DNA from: Chitinophaga filiformis
Lineage (GTDB): Bacteria; Bacteroidota; Bacteroidia; Chitinophagales; Chitinophagaceae
DNA length: 64,000 nucleotides
Reading direction: 5' to 3'
NCBI RefSeq assembly: GCF_021646545.1
Contig: NZ_JAKIRP010000015.1
Coordinates: forward strand, 173,124 to 237,123
This document shows positions 42,015-52,217 of this stretch, piece by piece. How positions within the stretch are numbered: position 1 is the first letter of the stretch; each line of letters begins with the position of its first letter. Both the position numbers and the translations under genes were made by a program. The notes beneath the pieces are model-generated. The model saw only the letters and a program-made list of their open reading frames with translations, ran no database searches and was not told the DNA's origin.

Positions 42015-42511
42015 ATCTGATTATGATTTTCTGGTTTTAGTCATAGCTATTAAAATTACGCATTTTCTGTCAAAAAAACACTTAAAAGTTCTTTTATATA
42101 TAGTTATGACGCGATTTAAAATTATTCCTAATCCAACACTTCCCAAATATTTTTTTTACTCCTGTAAGTAGTTTTCAAAAATCCTCTGTCCTTGAATAGA
42201 TACCGGATCAATTTCCGGACCAGCCGGCAACACAGACTGGGCGGGGCCAACACAGAACGAACTGGGAATCACACGTGTAGAAAACTGATAGCAAAAATTT
42301 TAAAGCCCATTGAGTACTATGCCTGCCGGCAACCGGATAGATACATTTAATAACACCGTTGTGGGAACTGATAAGATCTTGATCGGATATCTTGCAAAGT
42401 TATCTTGATCATGACAATTTAGGACTATACCAACATTACAGGGGGAAGAATTCCGCGATAATCATCCTTATATTTACCCCCGGGGGACTTGTAAATGAAG
42501 CTCAGTGCAGT
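42015..42511. other. intergenic region upstream of the ECF sigma gene
   Basis: About 500 bases without a supported gene. The first half is A/T-rich. A CCGG-8-CCGG repeat at 42203-42218, a repeated AACACAG-n-ACTGGG near 42230-42270 and a TATATTTAC element near 42470 (similar to TAnnTTTG) are the only structures seen; the last could belong to the sigma-factor promoter. Confidence 0.4.
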
Positions 42512-43111
42512 ATGATCAACAATGAAAACATCAGAAACTGGCAACGGCAGATTGCGTGTGATGGCGATGAAAAGGCTTTTTCAGAGCTGTTCCGTCATTT
42601 CTATGACCGTCTGTTATATTTCGCTATCCAGTATGTTTACACGCGTGAAGCCGCTGAAGAGATTGTTTCAGACGTGTTCGTAAAGATCTGGAACCGCCGG
42701 GAAGATCTGGAAAAAGTCGCCAATCTCGAAGTATACCTTTTTGTGGCTGTGAAAAATCAGTCGCTGAATTACCTCGAACAATACTCCTCCCTGCGGATCG
42801 CCCCCCTGAATGACGAATCCGGACTTTCTGAACTGACCAACTCCATCGATCCCGAACGTACAATGGAATGGAAAGAGATCCTTTTTAAAATGGACCAGGA
42901 AGTAGGCCGTCTCCCGGATCAGTGTCGCCGTGTGTTTAAACTGATCAAAGAAGAAGGATTTAAATACAAAGATGTAGCAGAGATCCTCAATATTTCTCCC
43001 CGTACTGTAGAGACCCAATTGTTCCGCGCCATGAAGCGCCTGAATGAAGTAATAGGGCCGTACGTTGCCAACAGGATGAAAGCAAAAAATAAAAAACCGG
43101 ATTCGCTGTAA
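42512..43111 (+). CDS. ECF-type RNA polymerase sigma-70 factor
   Basis: A 199-residue ECF sigma factor of the Bacteroidota FecI-like group. Region 2 has FRHFYDRLLYFAIQYV and AEEIVSDVFVKIW; region 4 has LPDQCRRVFKLIKEEGFKYKDVAEILNISPRTVETQLFRAMKRL. Start at 42512 (MINNENIRNW) fits the family; an in-frame ATG at 42392 adds a non-conserved leader. It is followed by a FecR gene 41 bases downstream and SusC/SusD genes, so it most likely drives their expression when the outer-membrane receptor signals substrate. Confidence 0.93.
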   Translation: MINNENIRNWQRQIACDGDEKAFSELFRHFYDRLLYFAIQYVYTREAAEEIVSDVFVKIWNRREDLEKVANLEVYLFVAVKNQSLNYLEQYSSLRIAPLNDESGLSELTNSIDPERTMEWKEILFKMDQEVGRLPDQCRRVFKLIKEEGFKYKDVAEILNISPRTVETQLFRAMKRLNEVIGPYVANRMKAKNKKPDSL

Positions 43112-43152
43112 GTAGTTTTTCCATTCTCCCGGTCCTTCTAGTACAATCGCGT

Positions 43153-44157
43153 ATGATAAACGAAGAATTATTTACCACGTTAGCCGCCAGGAAACTGGCT
43201 GGAGAAGCTACCACAGCAGAACAGCAGGAGCTTGAAATGATGTTGCAGGAATATCCTGAACTCCGTGAAAGCTACCAGCTGCTGCAACAGTACTTCACAG
43301 TATCGGCATATCATTCTTCTGCTGAAACAGAACAAGCATTACAACGTACCATGTCCAGGATCAATATCGGTACAACTCCTGTAAAAAGGATGTTCCCCTG
43401 GAGATGGGTTGGCATAGCCGCTGCCGCCGTATTAATCACTGCTGTTGCCGTTGTGGTACTCAGGCCCCGTCAACAGCAGGCGGAAGTGGCTAAGCTGATG
43501 GAAAGACAGAACGGCAAGGCTACCAAGGCTACAATAGAACTGGCCGATGGTAGTAAGATCTGGCTGAACGCTGACAGTAAGTTGTCTTATCCGGAAGTGT
43601 TCAACAACAATACCCGTGACGTGTACCTCACCGGTGAAGCCTTCTTTGATATTGCCGCTAATCCGAAGAAACCGTTCATTGTACATCTTTCTTCCGGTAC
43701 CATACACGTGCTCGGAACTTCCTTCAACATCCGTGCATATGAAAATGAAGCGGTACAAACATCTGTCAGAACAGGTAAAGTAGCATTCATTCCGGTGGTA
43801 GCAGCGGGACAACGGCCCGACACCATTTATATAACACCAGATGAAAAAGTGACCTATCGCCAGACGGTGGCTGATGATAAAGAAGAAGCTATCGTAAAAG
43901 AAACAACGTCCGCAGAAGATGATAAAGCCTGGACAGAAGGAAGGCTGGTATTCCGCGACAGGACGCTGGAAGAAATAGCATCAGAACTGGAAAGAACATT
44001 TGGCAAGAAGGTGAGCTTTGGAAGTGATGCGCCACGCTATTACCGGCTTACAGGGTCTTTCCAGAACAACAGCCTGCAGGATATCATGTATTATCTCGCC
44101 AGGTCGAAAGCGTTCCACTACACCATCACTGATAGCACATTACTGATCACTGAATAG
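43153..44157 (+). CDS. FecR-family anti-sigma factor
   Basis: A 334-residue single-pass membrane protein. The N-terminal 80 residues are cytoplasmic and would hold the sigma factor, the membrane helix is at about 83-103, and the periplasmic part contains the FecR domain (ATIELADGSKIWLNADSKLSYP, RDVYLTGEAFFDIA, VHVLGTSFNIRAY) plus a C-terminal DUF4974-like segment (DRTLEEIASELERTFGKKVSF). It relays the signal from the SusC STN domain to the sigma factor. It lies between those two genes, 53 bases before susC. Confidence 0.93.
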   Translation: MINEELFTTLAARKLAGEATTAEQQELEMMLQEYPELRESYQLLQQYFTVSAYHSSAETEQALQRTMSRINIGTTPVKRMFPWRWVGIAAAAVLITAVAVVVLRPRQQQAEVAKLMERQNGKATKATIELADGSKIWLNADSKLSYPEVFNNNTRDVYLTGEAFFDIAANPKKPFIVHLSSGTIHVLGTSFNIRAYENEAVQTSVRTGKVAFIPVVAAGQRPDTIYITPDEKVTYRQTVADDKEEAIVKETTSAEDDKAWTEGRLVFRDRTLEEIASELERTFGKKVSFGSDAPRYYRLTGSFQNNSLQDIMYYLARSKAFHYTITDSTLLITE

Positions 44158-44210
44158 TCGTTCACGTTCCATTTATTAATCAATCAAATCAATTCACAAA
44201 CAGCTGCGTT

Positions 44211-47200
44211 ATGAAAGAAAGACCGCTACCCATGCGTTTTTCGGGACTTTTCCGCTCGTTGTTCCTGCCGCTTTTTGTCTGCATGGCATTATTGAACATG
44301 CTGGACCTGAAAGCGCAGAGTGCATTTGCTGCTGAAGCAAATCATCCTGCATATGGGCAGGGCCAACAGGTAAGGGACACCGATATCCCACTTGAAAACC
44401 GTATCAGTCTCCAGGTAAGCAATGAACTACTGGGACAGGTACTGGAAAAAATAGAAAAGCAGACACCCTATGTGTTTGTCTATTCAAATGATGAAATAAA
44501 AGCAGCGCAGAAGATCTCCCTGTCTGTTAAAGACAAAAAACTGGGAGAGGTACTGGAAATGGTATTGTCACCACTGGACATTAAGTTTGAAATGATCAAC
44601 AACAAGATCATTCTGCGCCAGGCGACACCTACTCCTACGCAGCAGGCTGAAATCACGATCAATGGCCGGATCGTTGACAATAAGGGTGAAGGTATCCCGA
44701 ATGTGAATGTTCGTTTGCAGGGTTCCAGTATTGGCACCACTTCAAATGATCAGGGTTTTTTTACGCTAAAGATCCCAGCTGGGCAAGCCAATGGTACCTT
44801 GGTCTGCTCTTCCGTTGGTTACATCCCATCGGAAGTAGGGATCAGCGGAAGAACTAATATTACCGTAATGCTTACTGCCGACTCTAAGGACCTGGGAGAG
44901 GTAGTGATCACTGCTTACGGTTCACAAAAGAAAACACAGGTAACGGCGGCTATCAATACGATCTCCACTAAAGATATTGAGAGCCGGCCCGTTGCCAATA
45001 TGTTCCAGGCCTTACAGGGAACAGCGCCCAACCTGATACTCCAGCAGAACAATGCAGAGCCGGGCGCACAGATGACCCTCAACATACGCGGCGTTGGCAG
45101 TCTGACAGGTAATGCTCCGCTCATCATCATCGATGGTGTGCAGGCAGGCCGCGACGGTTTACAAAACCTGAACCCCTACGATGTAGAAAGCATCTCCGTA
45201 TTGAAAGATGCTGCTTCTTCCGCCATCTATGGTTCACAGGCTGCCAACGGCGTTATTTATATTACCACCAAAAGAGGTAAGAAAGACGAGAAACCAAGTG
45301 TTACCTACAATGGCATGTATGGCTTTCAGACACCTACCACGCTGCCCCGTAACGTGGAAGCATGGGAGTACATGACATTGAAAAATGAAGCGCTGGTAAA
45401 CTCCGGCAAAACGCCACAGTTCTCTCCCGACAATATCAACTACTGGCATAAACGTGGTTCCGAACCTGCATACCTGACGGAAATGCTGCGCGACTATACA
45501 CCGATGCAGAACCATAGCCTCAGCATGACGGGTGGCGGTAAGTCCAGCAGCTACCTCGTTTCTCTTGGATATGTGAATCAGGGCAATATGCTGCAGAACT
45601 CCTATGTGACGGAAGACTTCTACTACAAACGTTACAATGCCAGGGCTAACCTCGCAGTAGATGTAAGTAAGTACGTAAAAGTAAATGTGAACCTTGCCTA
45701 CACCAAAGGCATCAAACGCCGGCAACAGGCGGATATCGGCTTCCTGATCAGGGATGCTATCCGTACGCCACGCATCTACCCGGTACTGGATTCTCTCGGT
45801 AATTTTGTAGTGCCATCTCTGAACAGTAACAACGTACTGGCTCAGCTGAAATACGGCGGATTTAACAAGGAAGAGAAAGACAACCTGTTGGGCGGTCTGG
45901 ACGTTACCATTACACCGGTAAAACATTTCAAACTTAATTTCAACGCCTCAGGTACCTACACGATCACTAATCAGACCGATCGTCAGAATAAATACACTTA
46001 CGCTCCTTACTATACTACGGCCAATCCTCCATTGTATAACAGGATGTATGAATACGAATTCAAAGATCTTGCCTCAAACGTATATGCTACTGCAGAGTAT
46101 GAGAATACTTTCGGCAAACACTATCTGAAAGCACAGGTGGGTGGCCGTAGTGATGCCATCAATGAAGAGTATGGACTGAAAGCGACCCGTTATGGTACTA
46201 CCAATCTTGACGACGACTGGGCCATCGGTGGTGGATACATTCCTAAGCCGGACGGTACATTCGACTACGCCAACATCGGTACTTACAATGAGTTCGTGAA
46301 TCCTAACCTGTATGCACTGAACTCTCTTTTCGGAAGAGTGAACTACGCTTACAACGACAAATACCTGGCGGAATTCACCTGGCGTTATGACGGTTCTTCC
46401 AAACTGGCGCCTGGTCACCGCTGGCAGTTCTTCCCGGCTTTCTCACTGGGTTGGAGAATCACAGATGAAGCATTCTTTGAAGACTTCAGAGAAAAGTATG
46501 GTAACGTGAAATTCCGCTATTCCTGGGGACAGGTGGGTAACTCCAACATCGGTGGTTTCAACTATCTGGCCAGGGTAACCCTGAACACCGGTAAATATCC
46601 GTTCAACAATACGCCTAACACCGGCGCCGATTTCTCCGCTTACAATGAAACATTGCAATGGGAGATCTCTACTATGAGCAACTATGGTGTGGATGTAGAT
46701 CTCTTTAACAACAAGGTCTCCGCATCTTTCGATTATTTCAATAAGAACACAGATGGTATCTACCTGTTCCAGGTGGTGCCTGGTACCGCTGGTATCGGCG
46801 CTTCCCTGCAGAATGTTGGTAAGGTACAGAACAAAGGCTGGGAACTTACAGTGTCTTATCATGCAAAAACAGGAAATGTTAACCACACAATTTCCGGTAA
46901 CCTGTCTGACAACCTGAATAAGGTGGTGAAATACGGTGAACAGTCCATACAGGGTTCTGACTTCACCTTCATCGTAAAAGAAGGTTTCCCGATCGCTTCC
47001 TACTATGGTTATAAATCAAACGGTTTGTACCAGAACCTGGACGATATCAAGAACGCTCCTAAAGTACCGTTCGCCTACAACCAGCAGGTAATGCCGGGCG
47101 ATATCCGCTACATCGACCGCAACAACGATGGTACTATTGATGCCGATGACCGCTATGTATTCGGCAATCCATTCCCTCGTTATACTTTCGGATTTAACTA

Positions 47201-47699
47201 TGCGGCTAACTGGAAGAACTGGGATTTCTCTATGTTCTGGCAGGGAGTGGGCAAGAGAAGCCAGTTCCTGCGTGGTGATATCGTAGAGGCATTCCATAAC
47301 AATGAGGACCATGCTTTCGAACAACACCTGGACCGCTGGACGCCTACCAATCCTGATGCCAGCTATCCAAGGCTGACTATCGGTACTGCTGACGCCAACA
47401 ACTTTGCGTATTCCGACTACTGGTTGTTCGATACCAAATACCTGCGCTTAAAGAACCTGCAACTGGGCTATACGCTGCCACGTAGTGTTAGTCAGACGCT
47501 GCGTATCCAGAGCGCAAGGGTTTACTTCACCAGTCAGAACCTGCTGACATTCACTCCCCGCCGCTTCCGCGACCTGGGTGTGGATCCGGAATTCACACAG
47601 TTTGACGATAAACTGTCCTTTACCAACTATAACGCTATCGCAGGACGTAGTTATCCAAATGCAGCCACGTTCTCATTTGGTCTGGACCTGAAATTCTGA
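44211..47699 (+). CDS. SusC/RagA TonB-linked outer-membrane transporter with STN domain
   Basis: A 1162-residue outer-membrane protein. After a signal peptide (about residues 1-37) an STN domain (about 60-128; SNELLGQVLEKIEKQTPYVFVYS) would contact FecR. A carboxypeptidase-regulatory-like beta domain (about 142-225; GRIVDNKGEGIPNVNVRLQG) follows, then a TonB-box-like VVITAYG, the plug (to about 360; NIRGVGSLTGNAPLIIIDG) and a 22-strand barrel ending in FSFGLDLKF. It imports oligosaccharide with the SusD lid. Full length; no frameshift. The STN plus upstream ECF/FecR implies self-inducing regulation. Confidence 0.95.
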   Translation: MKERPLPMRFSGLFRSLFLPLFVCMALLNMLDLKAQSAFAAEANHPAYGQGQQVRDTDIPLENRISLQVSNELLGQVLEKIEKQTPYVFVYSNDEIKAAQKISLSVKDKKLGEVLEMVLSPLDIKFEMINNKIILRQATPTPTQQAEITINGRIVDNKGEGIPNVNVRLQGSSIGTTSNDQGFFTLKIPAGQANGTLVCSSVGYIPSEVGISGRTNITVMLTADSKDLGEVVITAYGSQKKTQVTAAINTISTKDIESRPVANMFQALQGTAPNLILQQNNAEPGAQMTLNIRGVGSLTGNAPLIIIDGVQAGRDGLQNLNPYDVESISVLKDAASSAIYGSQAANGVIYITTKRGKKDEKPSVTYNGMYGFQTPTTLPRNVEAWEYMTLKNEALVNSGKTPQFSPDNINYWHKRGSEPAYLTEMLRDYTPMQNHSLSMTGGGKSSSYLVSLGYVNQGNMLQNSYVTEDFYYKRYNARANLAVDVSKYVKVNVNLAYTKGIKRRQQADIGFLIRDAIRTPRIYPVLDSLGNFVVPSLNSNNVLAQLKYGGFNKEEKDNLLGGLDVTITPVKHFKLNFNASGTYTITNQTDRQNKYTYAPYYTTANPPLYNRMYEYEFKDLASNVYATAEYENTFGKHYLKAQVGGRSDAINEEYGLKATRYGTTNLDDDWAIGGGYIPKPDGTFDYANIGTYNEFVNPNLYALNSLFGRVNYAYNDKYLAEFTWRYDGSSKLAPGHRWQFFPAFSLGWRITDEAFFEDFREKYGNVKFRYSWGQVGNSNIGGFNYLARVTLNTGKYPFNNTPNTGADFSAYNETLQWEISTMSNYGVDVDLFNNKVSASFDYFNKNTDGIYLFQVVPGTAGIGASLQNVGKVQNKGWELTVSYHAKTGNVNHTISGNLSDNLNKVVKYGEQSIQGSDFTFIVKEGFPIASYYGYKSNGLYQNLDDIKNAPKVPFAYNQQVMPGDIRYIDRNNDGTIDADDRYVFGNPFPRYTFGFNYAANWKNWDFSMFWQGVGKRSQFLRGDIVEAFHNNEDHAFEQHLDRWTPTNPDASYPRLTIGTADANNFAYSDYWLFDTKYLRLKNLQLGYTLPRSVSQTLRIQSARVYFTSQNLLTFTPRRFRDLGVDPEFTQFDDKLSFTNYNAIAGRSYPNAATFSFGLDLKF

Positions 47700-47723
47700 T
47701 AATAGTGTTCAATGTTCATTAGT

Positions 47724-49346
47724 ATGAAGAAATTATTATTGCCAATACTTTGCGCCGTTGTGCTGTTCTCCTGCCGTAAGCTGGATCAGCCTATTACGCG
47801 CGATTATACAGACGCCGCCTACTGGCGGACTGCTGATGATGCACTGGCAGCGCTTGCCAGCTGTTATGAGAACCTATCTGACGATAGTTATTATTTCGGT
47901 GACGAAGCGCTCAGTGACAACGGTTTTGTAAACGGTATCGGTTACAATGCTGTTTCTACCATTGCATCCGGTGCTTACGATCCATCCAACAAACGGCTGA
48001 CGGAAGAATGGAAATACCGCTTCACCTGCATCCGTAAATGTAACATCGTAACAACAAACATAGACAGAGTGCCTGCGCTGGATTCAACACTGAAACACCG
48101 CATCCTGGCAGAAGCGAGATTCATCCGTGCGTATTCCTATTTCCAGTTAGTGAGCTGGTTTGGTGATGTACCTTTTTACACTAATCTGATCACCATCGAA
48201 GAAGCCAAAAGCATCTCTCGCACAAACAAAAACACCATTCTCGATTTCATCCAGTCTGAGCTGGCTGCTATCCGTGCTGACCTGCCTGTGAATAACTATA
48301 CCGGCGCTAATGGCGGATACCAGGAGAAAGACAAAGGCCGTATTACCCGTGGTGCAGCTATTGCACTGAGTGCGCGGGTCCATATGTTCAAAAGTGAATG
48401 GCAGGAGGCGATCAATGACTGTGAGTTGCTCATCGGCAATACCAGCAATGGCACCTATGCGTTGCTGAACAATTACAGTAACATCTTCACCACCGCCAAT
48501 GAGTACAATAGCGAGGTGATCTTCGATATACAATATGGCGGCGGTCGCACTCATGGCTCTCAGCGTAATTTCCTGCCACAGACAGTGGCGCTGCTGAGAA
48601 GTACGCTGGTGCCCACACAGGACCTCGTGGATGACTATATCATGCTGAACGGAAAGGGTATCAGGGAAGCAGGTTCTGGTTACAACGAGAATGATCCTTA
48701 CACAAACAGGGATCCCCGTTTGAACGCAACTATCCTGCATGATGGTTCTACCATCACAGACTTTGACGGTAAAGTGCAGACTATCCTGACCAAACCAGGT
48801 TCTAATCCTGCTACCAACAGCGTAGATGATCAGGGTGCTTCTCCTACCGGTTATTACTTCTATAAATATTACGATCGTACTGCCACCAACTACAGCTCAG
48901 GTTTAAACCTTATCGTGATCCGTTATGCAGATGTACTGCTGATGTACGCTGAAGCGAAGAACGAACTGAGTCAGCTGGACGCAGGTGTATGGAACCAGAC
49001 GATCCGTGCTTTGCGTACGCGTGCAGGCTTTAACGATGCCGGTGCATTGGAATTCCCGGGTGTAGCGCAGGATGCACTACGTACCATTGTGCGCCGCGAA
49101 AGAAGAGCTGAACTGGCATTTGAAGGCGTTCGCGCCTTAGACATCCGCCGCTGGAAGATTGCTGAGCAGGTGATGAACAAACCTGTGAGAGGTATCAAAG
49201 TATCCGGAGGTGCATTCAGAACAGATGCTAATGGTTACATCATCGTGGAAGACAGAACTTTCATCAATCCTAAGCATTACCTGTGGCCTGTGCCCACGTT
49301 TGAACGCGATCAGAACACGAATCTTGGCCAGAACCAGGATTGGTAA
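47724..49346 (+). CDS. SusD/RagB-family surface lipoprotein
   Basis: A 540-residue lipoprotein. Start at 47724 (MKKLLLPILCAV) gives a short signal peptide and lipobox LFSC; the in-frame ATG at 47712 adds four residues only. TPR-like helices (AEARFIRAYSYFQLVSWFGDVPF) and the C-terminal block RRERRAELAFEGVRALDIRRW, with a final NLGQNQDW, are standard for SusD/RagB. It forms the lid of the SusC transporter and binds glycan. It lies 24 bases after susC. Confidence 0.95.
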   Translation: MKKLLLPILCAVVLFSCRKLDQPITRDYTDAAYWRTADDALAALASCYENLSDDSYYFGDEALSDNGFVNGIGYNAVSTIASGAYDPSNKRLTEEWKYRFTCIRKCNIVTTNIDRVPALDSTLKHRILAEARFIRAYSYFQLVSWFGDVPFYTNLITIEEAKSISRTNKNTILDFIQSELAAIRADLPVNNYTGANGGYQEKDKGRITRGAAIALSARVHMFKSEWQEAINDCELLIGNTSNGTYALLNNYSNIFTTANEYNSEVIFDIQYGGGRTHGSQRNFLPQTVALLRSTLVPTQDLVDDYIMLNGKGIREAGSGYNENDPYTNRDPRLNATILHDGSTITDFDGKVQTILTKPGSNPATNSVDDQGASPTGYYFYKYYDRTATNYSSGLNLIVIRYADVLLMYAEAKNELSQLDAGVWNQTIRALRTRAGFNDAGALEFPGVAQDALRTIVRRERRAELAFEGVRALDIRRWKIAEQVMNKPVRGIKVSGGAFRTDANGYIIVEDRTFINPKHYLWPVPTFERDQNTNLGQNQDW

Positions 49347-49378
49347 AATCCACATTAATATTTTCAAACTGATACGAT

Positions 49379-50524
49379 ATGAAGACATTTTTCGCCAATA
49401 TACTCCTTGCACTGCCGGTTTCACTGGGACTTATACTGACCGGTTGTGGAAAAGACGATCATGAACTGAATACCAACTTAACGCCCGTGAGCAGGCTGAA
49501 TGCTCCTGTAGACGATAAATACATTAAGCTGCAACCTGCTACCAGTGCTACAGTAAGCTTTGAGTGGGATCAGGCGCGTGCTGAAGACGGATCGCTGGTG
49601 CTGTATGAAGTGGTGATAGATAAAGATGGTGGCGACTTCTCCAATCCGATTGCCAAAATCACTTCTGATGGTGGTGGTGTGCAGAACAAACTGACACTTT
49701 CCCACAAAGACCTGAACAGCATTGCCGGTAAGGCTGGTATTGCCGCCCTGGCTACCGGTAAACTGAAATGGACCGTGAATGCTTCCAAAGGATATAACAT
49801 ACAACCGGCGGCAGAATCCCGCACAATAGAAGTGGAGAGACCTAATGGTTTTGCTGAAATCCCTGTGGATGTTTACCTGACAGGAGATGCTACTGAAGCA
49901 GGTGCAGATCTGGCACAGGCTGTCAAGTTGAAGTCGACTGCTCCAGGTGTATTTGAGATCTATACTTCCCTGAAGGATGGTAAATATAAATTCGTTGACA
50001 GAAATGCCGGGACACCTACTACCTACTTCATTGATGGCGCTGCGCTGAAAGAAGGAGGGGAGAGCACACAATCAGGCGGTACAAAAGTATACCGTCTGCG
50101 CCTGGACTTCAACAACACGGCTGCTACCATTACAGAGATCACTGCTATCGGACTGTGGTTTGCACCTGAAAATGGCATCATGTATGACCTGACCTACACC
50201 ACCAATGGTACCTGGACATTCGAAAATAAACTGATCAATTTCTACCAGGAATCATGGGGCCGTGACGAGCGTTATAAATTCCGCGTAAGCGTGAAGGCGG
50301 CTGATGGTACTGCAGGAACAGAATGGTTTGGCAGTTCCAATGCAGATAACAGTCGTCCTACAGCTACTACACCGCTTTCTTTCTGGGAATTAAGGCCTAT
50401 CGCCAACAGCGATCAGTATAACTACTGTTACAAGTTTGCTTCAGAAGTGGATGGTAAAAATTGTGATGTGAAACTGTATTTCTCTCCGGATAAAACTTAC
50501 ACGCACCAGGTAATTGTGCGTTAA
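49379..50524 (+). CDS. SusE-like outer-membrane lipoprotein
   Basis: A 381-residue lipoprotein with lipobox LTGC (Cys23). The N-terminal domain (about residues 35-145) is an Ig-like SusE domain (LNAPVDDKYIKLQPATSATV, SFEWDQA). Two further beta domains follow; the middle one (DVYLTGDATEAG) resembles the carbohydrate-binding part of SusE/SusF. These proteins sit on the cell surface and bind the polysaccharide without catalysis. It is 32 bases after susD and 46 bases before GH76. Confidence 0.85.
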   Translation: MKTFFANILLALPVSLGLILTGCGKDDHELNTNLTPVSRLNAPVDDKYIKLQPATSATVSFEWDQARAEDGSLVLYEVVIDKDGGDFSNPIAKITSDGGGVQNKLTLSHKDLNSIAGKAGIAALATGKLKWTVNASKGYNIQPAAESRTIEVERPNGFAEIPVDVYLTGDATEAGADLAQAVKLKSTAPGVFEIYTSLKDGKYKFVDRNAGTPTTYFIDGAALKEGGESTQSGGTKVYRLRLDFNNTAATITEITAIGLWFAPENGIMYDLTYTTNGTWTFENKLINFYQESWGRDERYKFRVSVKAADGTAGTEWFGSSNADNSRPTATTPLSFWELRPIANSDQYNYCYKFASEVDGKNCDVKLYFSPDKTYTHQVIVR

Positions 50525-50570
50525 TCCGGTACCGGTATTCACATCACGTAAATGATCAATCAAAAAGCTT

Positions 50571-51713
50571 ATGCGTCGGATATTTCTTCTATTCACAATA
50601 ACAGCCGCCATGGCCGCCACCTTCACCTCTTGCCTGAAAGAGCCTGTGGATGACGGGCCGGGTCCTGGCGCCGGTAAGGCGACCTATAAATACAACTGGC
50701 CAGCTATTGCTGATTCTTCTGCCTCGTCCCTGATCAGTAATTTTTTCAATCAGAGTGGCAAGTACTTCAATAAGAACAATGCAGGCGATCTCACTTTCAA
50801 CTACTGGCCGAATGCGCATGCGCTGGATGTACTAACAGACATTTATCTGCGTACGAACGACGCTGCTGTCAAATCACGTATGGATGAGTTGCTGGACGGT
50901 ATGAAGGCCAAGAATGGCAATACCTATATCAACCATTTCTACGATGACATGGAGTGGATGGCGTTGGCCTGCCTGCGGGCCTACGAAGCCACCAGCGACG
51001 ACCGTTATAAAACAACAGCAGAACTGTTATGGAACGATATCAAAGGTGGTTGGGATGATACCTGGGGCGGTGGCATCTACTGGAATAAAGACCGCCAGAA
51101 CAAGAATACACCCGCCAATGCGCCGGCGTCTATCATCGCCTCCCGCATGTATCAGCTGAACCGTAACGGGGAAGACCTGGCCTGGGCCAAAAAGATCTAC
51201 CAATGGCAGAAAGATAACCTGGTTGATCCTGTTACTGGTCTGGTATGGGACGGCCTGGACGGCAGTGGTACCAACAAGAGCTGGAAGTTCACTTATAACC
51301 AGGGCGTCTTCATTGGCGCCGCCGTAGAATTGTACAAGATCACCGGAGAGCAGACTTACATCGGAGATGCGATGAAAACGGCGAACAACTCACTGGCAGG
51401 TGAGTTCAGCAGCAATAACATCATGAAAGATGAAGGTGGTGGAGACGGTGGTTTGTTCAAAGGCATCCTGGTGCGTTACATGATGCTGCTGATCACTGAT
51501 GGAAGCCTTAGCAGTACGGATGCTGCCAAGTTTGTCAGCTTCCTGCAGCTGAATGCACAGACGATGTGGCTGCAGGGTACTAGCCGTCCGCAGGTGATAT
51601 ACAACACCAGCTGGATAAAGACAGCTGCTACTACCGATCTTACTACACAACTCAGTGGCGCGATGCTGATTGAAGCAGTGGCCAGGCTGAAAGAGCTGGA
51701 ACTGATTGATTAA
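50571..51713 (+). CDS. GH76 alpha-1,6-mannanase, surface lipoprotein
   Basis: A 380-residue enzyme with lipobox TFTSC (Cys21). The (alpha/alpha)6 fold has NYWPNAHALDVLTD and the paired catalytic aspartates Asp125-Asp126 in HFYDDMEWMAL, the GH76 signature. ASIIASRMYQL and YNQGVFIGAAVELY complete the pattern. GH76 enzymes cut alpha-1,6-linked mannan backbones as in yeast cell walls. It is the catalytic output of the locus and probably works on the cell surface. A strong terminator ends the operon. Confidence 0.92.
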   Translation: MRRIFLLFTITAAMAATFTSCLKEPVDDGPGPGAGKATYKYNWPAIADSSASSLISNFFNQSGKYFNKNNAGDLTFNYWPNAHALDVLTDIYLRTNDAAVKSRMDELLDGMKAKNGNTYINHFYDDMEWMALACLRAYEATSDDRYKTTAELLWNDIKGGWDDTWGGGIYWNKDRQNKNTPANAPASIIASRMYQLNRNGEDLAWAKKIYQWQKDNLVDPVTGLVWDGLDGSGTNKSWKFTYNQGVFIGAAVELYKITGEQTYIGDAMKTANNSLAGEFSSNNIMKDEGGGDGGLFKGILVRYMMLLITDGSLSSTDAAKFVSFLQLNAQTMWLQGTSRPQVIYNTSWIKTAATTDLTTQLSGAMLIEAVARLKELELID

Positions 51714-51862
51714 AACTGGTATGGTGCGACAAAAAAGTACGTGACAACAAACATTTGAAATTATAAGTTATTCCCGATCAGTGTGATATGATGGAAATTT
51801 TGGTCCGGCATGCCATGATAAAATAAGTATCTTCGTTTCTCCTATGAGATGAAGGCAAAAAG

Positions 51863-51889
51863 AAAGGTTACCCCAACGGGGTAACCTTT
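51863..51889 (+). terminator. strong intrinsic terminator of the mannan locus
   Basis: AAAGGTTACCCC (51863-51874), loop AAC, GGGGTAACCTTT (51878-51889): a perfect 12-bp stem followed by ACTTATTT. Confidence 0.85.
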
Positions 51890-51915
51890 ACTTATTTCAG
51901 TGAATAATATTATCT

Positions 51916-52203
51916 ATGTATACCGTCTATGTCCTTTTTTCCCGCCAGTTCCAGAAGGTTTATACTGGTCACACTACTGACCTCCTGAAGAGGTTCCATT
52001 TCCATAATGAACATGGCAGACAAAAGGGAACCTTGCCTTACCGTCCCTGGGAGGTTATCTACCTGGAACATTTTGAAGACAAGCAGGATGCAATGAGGCG
52101 GGAATGGTTGTTGAAATCAGGGAAAGGACGGGCATGGATATGGGGGAGGATCCAGGAGGAGTATTATCGGGATGGGTATATAGGGACGGCGTTACCGGAG
52201 TGA
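51916..52203 (+). CDS. small GIY-YIG endonuclease-like protein
   Basis: A 95-residue single-domain GIY-YIG protein: TVYVLF stands for GIY, VYTGHT for YIG, Arg26 in LLKRF and Glu71-type acidic position in the later helix. Such small stand-alone members (UPF0213 type) are common and mostly of unknown biological role, although the fold cleaves DNA. It is convergent with the RloB-like gene, 14 bases apart, but transcribed separately. Confidence 0.88.
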   Translation: MYTVYVLFSRQFQKVYTGHTTDLLKRFHFHNEHGRQKGTLPYRPWEVIYLEHFEDKQDAMRREWLLKSGKGRAWIWGRIQEEYYRDGYIGTALPE

Positions 52204-52217
52204 CATGGGGTAGCTAA

